A DNA stretch of 64,000 nt. It comes from Simmondsia chinensis. Its lineage: Eukaryota; Streptophyta; Magnoliopsida; Caryophyllales; Simmondsiaceae. The notes under the pieces are model-generated. The model searched no databases, was not told where the DNA came from, and worked only from the letters and a program-made list of their open reading frames with translations. Below are positions 45,117-56,300 of the stretch, piece by piece (position 1 is the first letter of the stretch; each line of letters begins with the position of its first letter). The stretch lies in NCBI GenBank assembly GCA_018398585.1, contig JAGTTD010000010.1:20892005-20956004 (forward strand), in the 5' to 3' direction. A program made the position numbers and the translations under genes.

Positions 45117-45577
45117 TTGCTTGGCCTGTTCTCCCATGGAATGAGCTCCTAGCATGGGCTTCTAGTCGTCTCAGAGGGCAAGGAGTTAATCACTCCATAT
45201 CCTGCCTTTGCCTTTCAGCTACCGTCTACATCCTTTGGTATGAGCGGAACCTGAGGATCCAGAGGCATTAGTCCATACCATCTGCTGCTGTGGCTGAAGA
45301 GATTACTGACATTGTTCGGAGTCGTTTTCTTGTTGTTTCCTTCCTCCGTGATGCTTATCGCCATGCTTATCTTCTTCAGGAATTGGGGATTGTCACTTAG
45401 AGTACTCCTGTGTTTTCTCTCGTTGGCTTTTGCTTTGTTTGCTGTCGTTAGCTTGTTTGCCTCCATTTTTTTGTTGCCTTTGTAGGTTTTTGACGTGTCT
45501 TGGATTATGCTTCTCGTATTCTTGTATATATCTCTTTTGATATATAATATTTATTGCTGATTTATCCAAAAAAAATC

Positions 45578-46265
45578 CTGGTGTTCATTGTTTCGTTGCT
45601 TTAGTTTTGAGATCTCATGTATACAATTCATTTTTTTTGCTTTTCACGACTCGTAACTGCTTTAACACCAGCTATCTCACATATAACACCAACATTAACT
45701 AACTTTTGACATTCAAAATATTTAACAATTGTTTAACATTTAAAAGTTTAGCGGCTACATAAAATATATATATATATTTTTTTCACATTTTATATTTTAT
45801 GATTATTTTACTATAAAAATATTTTTTCTTTAAAATACTTTACACTTTTTTTATTTAAAAATATTTTACTATTTTTAACATTGAAACATCTTACAAAAAT
45901 TTAATTTTTAAAAATTTTACATTAATTATTTTTAGTGTTTTCGTAAATAAATTAGATAGATAAAATTAATGGACCGTTATTAATTTGAACAAATTAAATT
46001 CTATTTTGAGCCAATAAAATTTTTACTTATTAATATTTTATTTACTATTATATCTTAATTTATTTTTTATTTTATTTAAATATACAAAATCACTTCTAGT
46101 TAATGTTTTAACTTGTTTATAAATTATAAATATATTAAAAATTATTTAATAAAAAACTAATCTATATACTTTATATTATATATATATATATATATATATA
46201 TGCACAGACTATCTATTAATTATAAGTTTTCCTTTTTAAAAGCCTTTATTCCATCACCCTTGAAT
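45578..46265. other. AT-rich intergenic DNA with (TA)n
   Basis: No gene. Contains long runs of A/T and a (TA)n microsatellite at about 46,171-46,200. Confidence 0.7.
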
Positions 46266-46419
46266 TTATAAGCTGCCACTAATTTTTTTTTTTTTTTTAT
46301 CATGGTAAATTTAGGGAAGGGGGTGCTCTAGTGGGGGCTCAAATTCCGGCGCTCTCACATAGGCAACCGGGAATCATACCACTAGGCTACGAGCTACTTG
46401 CTCTTATAAGTTGCCACTA
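46266..46419 (-). mobile_element. tRNA-derived SINE with 16-bp target duplication
   Basis: The body 46,282-46,403 on the minus strand starts near GTAGCCTAGTGGTATG (A-box-like), then GGAATTTGAGCC (B-box-like), and ends in A16 (the T-run at 46,283-46,298). Flanks TTATAAGCTGCCACTA (46,266-46,281) and TTATAAGTTGCCACTA (46,404-46,419) differ at one base. Retroposition is thus well supported; the family name is not known to me. Confidence 0.85.
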
Positions 46420-46599
46420 TATCTCCTCCTCGCTTAAACTTCCACTCTCCCATATGTATTTATATATCTATATTTATACAAACAAGTTAATTTATGATAA
46501 AATTAACTCTATTCTCTTCTTTTTTTTTTTGAATAAATTAACGCTACTCTCTTAATTTAACTTTATATAATTTATTATATAAGTAAACTCTTTTTTATT

Positions 46600-46862
46600 T
46601 ATATTATTAATAATAATCTATCAATCGTTATATATAAATTAATCATTTAAAATTTAATCACAAATTCAAGCGTTTTATAAGGAGGAATCGTCAAAACACT
46701 AATCCCCCAAATTAGGAGAAGTGTGAATTGGATTGGTATCTTCACTGTCCAAAGGTCCACCTTTTTGACTTGACTGCCCTTATCTTCTTTTGCCTCTCTG
46801 TAAATTTCCCCCGCTAGTCTGGTTTCCCTTTCCCTTCTCTCTCCCGGCACGCCGCCCGCCCG

Positions 46863-46895
<33 letters not shown>

Positions 46896-47375
46896 GGGTC
46901 TGCTACTGCAAGTCGCAGAAATCACGAACCTGGGCATTGCCAATAATCTCACTGCCACGCCCATATGATGTTTCCTTGTCTCTTTTGCCTATATGTGATT
47001 TTGGGGAGTGGGGGTTTGTTCTGATTCGGTGGTGCCTGGAGTTCTCTTATGAATATACTGGCTTGACCCATTTTGTAGATTCAAGATCCACGGGATTGTA
47101 TTTCTATCCAAGTTGTATACTTTGTAACTTCAGTTACTGGGTTTTGAAGATTTAGTTGTTTTTAGCTTGATTTGCTTTATTAGATTGCCGTTTATGATGT
47201 TGAAGTTGTCAGTGTCCGGCCAGGAGCTCAATTCCTGTATATTGGGTTTCTAATCTTGGTGCCCATTGCAATTGAAAGCTGAGTCCTGATCTTCCTGATG
47301 TGAAAATTGAGTATTTTTGGGGATTATAGCAGTGAAAGAGTCTGCTTCAAATTATTTATTCTGGTTAAATGAAGC
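46600..47375 (+). promoter_or_regulatory. Upstream region and probable 5' leader of the CNGC gene
   Basis: AT-rich to 46,680, then a mixed region with TTTTTGACTTGACTGCC near 46,762, which contains a TTGACT W-box. A CT-rich leader-like stretch spans 46,790-46,850 and a C31 run 46,863-46,893. No start codon in frame before 47,376. TATA position not certain. Confidence 0.4.
46863..46893. repeat. C31 homopolymer
   Basis: 31 consecutive C bases after a GCCCGCCCG stretch, about 480 bp before the CNGC start codon. Confidence 0.9.
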
Positions 47376-50300
47376 ATGGAATTGAAGAAGGAGAAGCTAG
47401 TGAGGTAAGTCAATCAAGTACCTGGTCCGATTCAATTATGCATCTACTTGTGCTTCATCTTTGGTCACATGTGAATCTGCTGTTAACTCATGTATTGATC
47501 ACTGTTTTAGGTTTTATTCTGGTGGGAAAAATGACCCACAAATTGTACTGCCTAAAACAGACCCTGCAAGATTAGAGAAGTCAGTTTCTGTATATAAGGT
47601 TTCCTCTTCGTATATGAAAAATGGCAATGGCCTTGTGGGAAGGAACAAATTTAGTGAAACATTTAAGTTTGGGAAATCTAAGGTGTTTCCTGAAGAACAG
47701 GAGACCTGGCAAAAGAAGATACTTGATCCAGGAAGTGAGATTGTGTTGAAGTGGAACCGGGTTTTCATTGTGTCATGCTTGGTGGCTCTTTTCATTGATC
47801 CATTGTACTTCTTTCTTCCCAGCATAGGAGGAGATGGGAAGACATCTTGTGTTAAGACGGATTTGAATTTGCGAATTGTGGTTACTCTCTTCCGTACCAT
47901 TGCAGATCTGTTTTACTTGCTCCATGTTTTCATAAAATTCAGAACTGCTTATGTTGCACCAAGTTCTAGAGTTTTTGGGAGGGGTGAGCTTGTTATGGAC
48001 CCTAAGTTGATTGCTCGGAGGTACCTTAGATCCGATTTCATCATTGATTTGATTGCCACATTGCCTTTGCCTCAGGTATGTTATATTTATGGTCATCTTG
48101 CTACTGGATAGTGTTTCAAATGCTCTGCAAAAATTTTTTAAGTCAGGATTGCACTGTGATTTACCGTTCTTGGAATGCTCTGAAATTTTAAGTGTTGCTT
48201 GGTTATAAGTGAGAGATTCACTATTCACCGAAGTTGCTTCTTCACTGGCTTTGGTGGAACAAATAGATGGCAACAATTGAATTATTTCATCATATCTTAT
48301 GCTTGTAAAGAAACTAATAGTGCTTTGTTCTATGCCAGCTCTATGACTGTGGCTTGCATAAATTGCCATATCGAAAAGGATAGATGCAGTCTTTATTGAA
48401 ATAATGTCTTAAATCTATAGCATAGATTAGAAAGATTGTTTAGTGTTCTGTAGTACTCATACATGTGAAGAGAGATCCAAATAGTCTTTCATCACTGTAA
48501 GTTTAGGTCTAGGGGTCTCTTCTAGGATGCAACAAATAGGTCACCAAACCTTTTACAACAAGGTGGAATCTGCTACCAAGGTTTTGTGGGAATGAGAATC
48601 CATATAGAAGATCTGACCGAGTTGTAGTGCTGGTGTCTGCTCTCTAGTGCATCTCTCTATTATAGGTGTAAGACATTTCAATGTTTGAGGCCATTTCTAA
48701 AAGCAACACAAGATAAGAGGTTAAGACAAGTGCAAGCTGGAAAACTAGACAAAAATAACCACTCGCAACAAGCAAGAAGAGAGCAAAATAAGAAGATAAA
48801 TAGGCAAAAAGGGAAAAGGGGGGAAACAGTCACAATATTTTAAGAAGAAAAGGCTGTAACTAGGTGAAATATATCAAATACACCCTCTGGTGCTGTCAAC
48901 ACCATGGTCCTATGCGACCACACCGGTCTGTTAAGGCCACATTTTGTAGGTAAGGTTGTTTTGTATTGTCTTGTCCCTGTTCTTTATGGTCCCACAAAAA
49001 TTAAACAATTGAATAGCCGAGGCCAAGACTATTCTTACTCTATATGAAACTCCCATGCCTTTCAAATGGACTATGGTACCTGAGATTATGTTAGTTGCAC
49101 AGTGCTGTTGAGCATGTGGATATAGTTCTCAGGGGTGCTGTCTGTAAAAATTTACGGTGGCTGCCTCCTCTGTATAAGAAATGAGATGTATGGAGAAGAA
49201 CAATTTCTTTTGCTGGAAGTAAATATGATTGCGGTGGGAAAAGAGACGAAGAATGTAAATAAGTACAAAATGCTGCTGCAAGAATAAAATTGGACGAGCT
49301 GGGATCGAAATAAAGAGAGGAGAGAACAATTTGGTCTGAAGAGGAATGCTATGGTCACTCTTACCTGTTTCTCTCCCTCCTATTGGGCCACATCCGTAGT
49401 AGTTGAAGGAGGAAAACCTAATGAAGTCGTTCAAATTTAACTTGGAAGAGGATGAAAATATGAAATACGAGAAAACTTGTAATAATTTTGTGTCTGCTGG
49501 CTTCATTTTAATCACACCACAAGCTCACTGAACGCTGCCAGCACCAACTGATGCACCCTCAGCCACCAATCCACCATTACCGTTGATTTCAACTATCAAT
49601 AGAGTCATCACCAGTTATTGTTGCTCTTTGACCTAAAACACTGGAACAACTTGGTGCAGCAAGTCATTGCAAGGGTTCCTGCTTTTTATCCGTTATTTTT
49701 TTTTTCCAACTATAATGTGTAGGGCAAAGCATAGGAGTGTGTTATCTTTCTCTGAAACTTGCATTGTCAAGTAAGGGGTTTCCCTTTTAGTTACTGAGTG
49801 TGTAGCTTGATTTGATTTTGGGGGTAGTGTGCTTCAATTTTGTTTTTGTTGTTTAAGGTCATGAATCCCACATAGAAAATTTAGAGAGGGTAGAGGCACT
49901 TTAAATACCCCCTCGTCCTTTCCCTTGGTAAACTCTTGTGGGCCTAGAGTGGGCTTAGGGAATCACACATACTTGCGCGCCCCGTCGCGTCGCAATATGG
50001 ACTTTTTCTAACTAGGACTTTTATTTTTAGACCGTTGTATTTTAGTTGTTGTAAAGGAACTCGAGGCGAGTCTTTTGGACTAAGCTCGAGGGCATGTGCT
50101 TGAGCTCGAGATGTCCTCCCCTGACCAACCTCAGGGTTGCTAGCTCGAGGTCATATCCGTTATTCCAGGTTCAAGCTCGAGGTTATGAGCTTAAGCTTGA
50201 GTACGTCATTTAACCATGTAATTGCCCACTCTTTTCATAACTGTTCCTGCGTTAATTGTGGCCGGATTTTTTGCTCCTCCCTATTAGCCCACCTTCCTAA

Positions 50301-53300
50301 TTAAGGCCAGATTTCTTGCCCACGTTCCTTAACTGACTTTTGCTTAAATGTTAAGTATTTTTCCTGTAAATACCATGCCTTGGTGCATTGTTCAACACAA
50401 GGAACACATTAAATTCACAAAAGTCATTCATCTCTTCTTCTCTCCAATGCTCCCTAAGTTCTTCTCTTTTACTTTGGTTATTGAGCAAGTTGGGGCGTAC
50501 TCCAGCCTATCACCTAAGAGTACACTCTTGTGTTGGGTGCCATGTTAACCCAGGGAGTCGGAGTGCCCGATGATTTGGTTTGTACCATAGCGGGGGCATT
50601 AAGGCAGTGGTGAACTCCACGGTATGGCAACTTCTGTCGTTTCAATCCTTGTGCTCTAAATCTTTTATCTTCAGTTGTTTAATTATCTTGTCTACTTTAG
50701 GGTTTATCACTCCCAATTCACTCTTCCCCTAACCCTAATCCTTAGTTCAATTTCTCTTTCTCTCTCTCTAAATTCATCGATCAAATCCCCCATGAAGCGT
50801 CCCCACCACCAAAAACCCTCGTCTTTAACGAATCATCGAAACCCTAACAAGAAGCCCAATCAAAAGGTTCTAGAAGATTCTGGTAAGCGACCCACCTTCA
50901 TTTCATACCTAGAAATCCCTAATTTACCTGCTAAGATCAAATTACTCTGTCAAATTATAGTTGAAACCCCTTCTGAATCTCTTCAGAAGGTTCTAGAAGA
51001 TACCAGAATCCTGGTTTCTTCTCGAGGAGTTATGTTTTTCAAGTGGTTTGGGTATCAATTGAATGATAGTCACAGCTTTTATGCTTGGAATTTGGCTGCA
51101 GATTTGTTAGGTAAAAATGCCATTTTTGATGCTATGTGGGATGCTATTAAATCTATGAAGAATGAGGATTTGATTTCATTAGCTACTTTTGCTTCTCTGT
51201 TAGCGGATCGAGTTTCGGAGGCTGTGATGACATTCGAGGTGATGGATCAGTATGGGGTAGATAGGGACATTGTGTGTTTGAATTCGTTGTTGAGTGCTAT
51301 TTGTAGGGGAGGGAAAACTGAGAAGGTGAACGAGTTTTGAATGTTGCGAAGGATAAGATTAGGCCTGATTCGGATACTTGCGCCATCTTGTTAGAGGGGT
51401 GGGAGAGTGAAGAGAATGTGGGTGGTGCTAGGAAAACTTTCGAGTTGATGGTGGGTGATATCGGGTGGGACGCGACGAACGTGCCCGCTTATGATTCGTT
51501 CTTGTGTACTTTGACGAAGGGTAAGAACGGTTTTCATGAGGCGATGAAGTTCTTTGCTAGTATGAAGAAGGGGTGTTATCCTGGGGTTAAGTTTTATGGG
51601 TTCGCCTTGGAAGAGTTTGTGAGGAAGAGCGATGCATGAGGCACTTCGTTGCTTTGGGAGGTGATGACGGTGAGGAACGGTGTTAGATTCGATTTGCACA
51701 TGTACGATTTGATGCTTTCTTTGCATTGTAATCTTAATAACGTCGATATAGCAATTAAGTTTTTAGATGAGATGGTGTATGATAGCATATTTCCTGATTT
51801 GCATACCTATAATAAGCTCTTTCTTGTGCTAATTAAGGGTAGGCAGTTAATTGAAGCTTTTTTGAGGTTTACCGAGATGGTGAAGAATGAGTGTTTTCCT
51901 AGAGAATCGATCTGTGTCGATTCTATTAGAACTTAGTTAGATGACGGGAATTCGTATATGGCTATCAAGGTGTGGAAATTAATGGTTGAGAATTATGATT
52001 CGAAGCTCGAAGAGACGGGGAATTTTCTGGTTTCGAGGCTTTAGGATACCAATCGATTTCAAAAAATAGTTAAGTATGCAGAAGATATGATTGATCAAGA
52101 AATTGGTTAAACTTATCTTCATTGTCAAAGTTTAAAGAGAACCTTAGGAAAGCGGGAAAGATGTCAATATATGATACCCTTATGAGAAAGTCAAAAGCTC
52201 GCTGAGTGGAGAAATCTGTATGATATAATCTTGTTATTGAACTAGTCTTATTCATCTTCGAATGTTTAGATTTCCTTCTGTAACGAAGATATTGTATTTC
52301 AGGATTGTATCTAATGAGTGCATTCTTTCAAGTTCAAAATACAAAACTGTCTCATTTACTTTCGTTTTATCTGGCAATCTTTATTGCTTGTATTGGTCTT
52401 TTTATTTTAAAGGTAACGAGAAGCCTTATATGTATGCTTGTTTGACTATATTTGCTATTGCTATGTGTTTGTTGCTTGTTGTTCTGTCGCTATGTTGCTT
52501 TATTGCTATCGCTGCTTTATGCTTTCTGTGTGCCGTTGTTTTTATGCTTTTTAGGTTGGGGGTCCTTGGAAACAGTCTCCCTTTGGGGTAGCACTCTAAA
52601 GAGGTAAGGCTGCATACATCCTCTTCCCCCAAGAGACCCTAAATAGGCGGGAGCCCTTGAGGCACTGGGTCTATTGTTGTTATTGTTTAATTATTTTGTC
52701 TCAAGTCCTTTTGTTGTAATTAGAGGTTTGTAGTGTTCAGTTTGAGGACTTCTTGTTGGAGTTCCTCTCCAAGTTGGTTTATGTTTTATTTGGCCCCCTT
52801 CTCGAGTTAGCCTTTGCCTCTTGAAGTTGAGATTGTTGATTACCCATTTGCCCTATTTTTCCTACATAATTGATAGAGTGATGGTAATAAACGGAGATGA
52901 CCACAACATTCCTCATGTACTGAAGTATGCGTCTTGTACTTTGGGTAAGCGGTACAGAACTCACAAGTACACTATATCACGATTGCTTATGGTTAGCTTT
53001 TTGAAGTTCTGGCTTTCACTGGAGGCTTATGTATTGTCCTATTTTTGTGATTCATGTGTATGTATTGACGCTTGTCTTATCAGATAGGGAGATACAGAGA
53101 CCTCTAGTAATTAAGCAACCCTTCCACCTCTTGCATCAGGCGAGGGAGGGACCTCTAGTAACGACAACTTAATGGTAGCATTAGAAATTCAGCTGAGGAA
53201 AAACTTGATCTTCATATTTTGGTGATGAATAATGTGAACTTATGTTTAGAAAGCTTTCTGAAAATATGTCTATGGAAATATGAGTGCTAGGGGATGAGTA

Positions 53301-56300
53301 AATCCTCTTTAATTTGATGTTGAACAAGGAACAAGAAAAGAAATTCCGGTGGTCAATGCTTCTATTTGGGCTTGCTGTCTTTTCAGTCTTGTATCATTTT
53401 GGTCGTGCGAGGACCATTGCATCATGTTTCTATGCATTCTTAATTTTTTATTTTATTTTTTTCCCCTTGTTGGGTTAATTACTAATGCTGGCAAAAGTAA
53501 ATTACAAAAATATACTGGTGCTGCTTTCTTGCGATGTTATGTTCTCCTAAGTCACAATGAAAGCTTGACTTCCTCTTTTTTTTTTTTTTTTTTTTTTCAT
53601 AAGTCAGTGATTGTATTATCAAAAAGAATCGTACATAAGTACGAGGGGCATGCACCAAGACATGGACAAAGGCCTACAATGCAAAATAAAAAGTAAGCAA
53701 AACAAGCTAAGAAAGCAACAAAGCCGAAGCCAAACAAAAAGGAAATACAATGTGCACATCAAAACAACAAAGTAAATTTCCTAAGACACGGGAGATGAAG
53801 GCGTTCACTCGCTATCAATCTTAAAAGAAGAACGAGATGCTGGAGACTGCTTCTTCGAAACTGCTCAGGCCTCTTCGAGCTCAACGAAGGATGGACAACC
53901 AATGAGAACCCACGGCAACCCCAACACACCAAAAAGAACCTCATAGCTTCATCAGACGAAGAGAGACTCAAATTCGAAGATGAATCAGCGAAGCCCAGTT
54001 CAAAAAATGGGCCGCTAGCACAAGATGCTTCGTGGCAAGGGGAGGGGACCTGAATGGGCCTGGAGGGAAACACCTCCAAGGCCCAAACGGCCCCCACAAC
54101 ACACACCCAGCGCCTCAAGGCGTTGGGCCATGACATTATCGGGCCATGAGGCCCGGCTGGAGAAAGGGCCCAAATGGGCCAGGAAGGGAACTTACATGGC
54201 CCAAACGGGCCTGAGAGACACATCTAGTACCTAGGCCTTGAGAAAACTGGGCCATGGGCCGGGCTGTTGAAAAAAACCGTCCCTCCCAGGAGGGGGGGTT
54301 CATGAAGTCCCAATGTGGCCCAATTTTGGGCCATAGCACCGGGCCAGAGAGAGGAGTTCGGGCCGTTAATGCAATCTCAACCCCCTCCTTACCTAGCTAA
54401 GCCCAACCAATCCACCTTGGGATCCATTTGCATTTGGGCCCCTAAAGAAACCCAAACTCCTTGTACAAGCTGGATCCACCAATCCCGGGCTCAAAAGTGT
54501 TATGACCTGGGAATCCAAGGTGTGAGCGAGTGGTGGCTGTGTTGCTGAGGTGTTCTGATGGGTTTTGGTTGCTGCAAAAGGATGCTGCTATGTTAGTATT
54601 TGTTTAGCTTAAGAGTGATGTATTAGCTATACCGCAATTGTGTTAGGAGTGCAGCGTATGTTGGCGCTAATAGGCCATGTTAGTTAGCTATATATTTTAG
54701 TATTAGTTAGATATTTTGTTTAGTTGAGTTGGTTAGTTGTGATGTCTAAGTCCAATGTACTAGATGGCCTATAAGTAGTGATCAAGTGTAATAAGCAATT
54801 CATTCAATCAAATACAAATATCTTTTGATATTATTCTTTCTCTCATCTAACTCTTCCTCTAATTCTCATCTCCTTTCACTTCTCTTCTCATCTAACTCTC
54901 TTTTATCCTAGTTCATGATCCGAGAGTGGTTCGGGACATGACAATTGGTATCAGAGCAAGCCCAACAAGTAAACTACCTTTTCCGTCTTCCAAGGCTTGA
55001 CCCAAAGTTCCTACAGCAAGATACCCTAAGGCCTCAACCGTCATGGTCCTAAGAGCAAGCCCAAGCGTACCGCTAACCGAAATAGTTTGCTGTGGCCCAT
55101 TCGATCCAAAGTCATAAGCCACATACCCATCCAAGCCGTTAGGTGGGTCTTTGATGGCCAGCCCAAGCACATGGAAGCTACTTCCATCCAAAACCGGGCC
55201 TAAAAGCCCATTCCCATTGGGTTCGGATTCCCCACAACTCGTGGTCCCATCAACAAGCCCAAATCTAGCACTAACCCTAGCACCCTCCATCAACCCTAGC
55301 ACCACCCGTGCACCGCCTAACGCCACCACGTCCACCAGTCAAAGCCACCGGTTGTAGACCAGCATGACAGGGAGGTAAACAAAAACAAAAGGGATATCAT
55401 AATATCCCACGACTCCTGGAAGAAAACGACCATCGTTGTCAACGAACAACTTGCCCGGAGATGACATAGCACTTCCTCCAACAACCAGCCGTACAAAGCT
55501 TTGCATGGGAACCACACCTTCAACCCCATGCTCAAGAAGACCATGTTTTTGAAGAAGAGAAAAAACACTACTATTTTTCCTTATTGTTATAACAATCCCA
55601 ATGAAGAAAATCAGTGAAGGGACAAAGTAAGGGACAAGATCCTCATCCCAAACCCAACAACACAAACGAGCCTTGCATGGAGAATCCATAGCTGAACCTT
55701 CACCCGAACCCGATATGGAAACAAACCCATCTTCACCAAACAAAGAGTGGACGACCATGATGCACACACGACGAGGAGAAGACGAGCAAAAAAAAAAAAT
55801 CGAAAATTTTTACTTTCGCCGGAAAATTTTGACTTCCTCTTATTTCTGACTTTGTGGCACTTGAAGCTATACAAGTTGATGTTTGATTCTAAACTTTGTA
55901 TTACTTTTTCCTGTTATAGTTGCCTTGGAAGTATCCTGATGTGTATTTGTGTATTACTTAGTAAGTGCACTAAGTCGTATCAAGTAATACATAGTGAGTA
56001 GAGTATCGTTTTCACGAGGATTGTTTATTGAATGAGTACCGAAATTTGTAGTTTTAGCGCTATTTGAAAGACTGAAAATTGAAGTTTTGAATATGTAACA
56101 AATAAAATGAAAAGAACTAAAAATGTTTACTTTTTTTTTCTTTGTGGAAAGTTTCTGATTTTTAAAATCCAAGGCATCTGATTTCACCTAGTTGTATTAA
56201 TACGCCTTTCTATTCTTGATATTCAAGTTGTTATTACATGTTGATGGTCGAAAACCCTAATTTACCAAATATTCTCTCTTGAGCAACATTTAGCATATTC

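Larger units (their letters stand above)
40531..45577 (+). mobile_element. L1-type LINE, 5'-truncated
   Basis: Order: ORF1 C-terminal half (40,533-41,170), apurinic-type endonuclease (41,779 to about 42,390), RT (about 42,400-44,600), zf-RVT domain (44,823-45,116), a short 3' end, then A8 at 45,568-45,575. Several frame changes and stops occur. The ORF1 N-terminus is absent and the 5' edge joins a 5S rRNA fragment. I could not find a target duplication. Confidence 0.88.

Noticed and set aside
46790..47155. 121-codon frame through the C31 tract
   Set aside because: The Pro-rich part comes from the homopolymer; no homology, and it sits in the CNGC leader.
47369..47404. CNGC start codon at 47,369
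   Set aside because: Its frame does not join exon 2; the ATG at 47,376 does.
49129..49515. 128-codon minus-strand frame in CNGC intron 2
   Set aside because: Low-complexity, no motif, no start context or neighbours that would support a gene.
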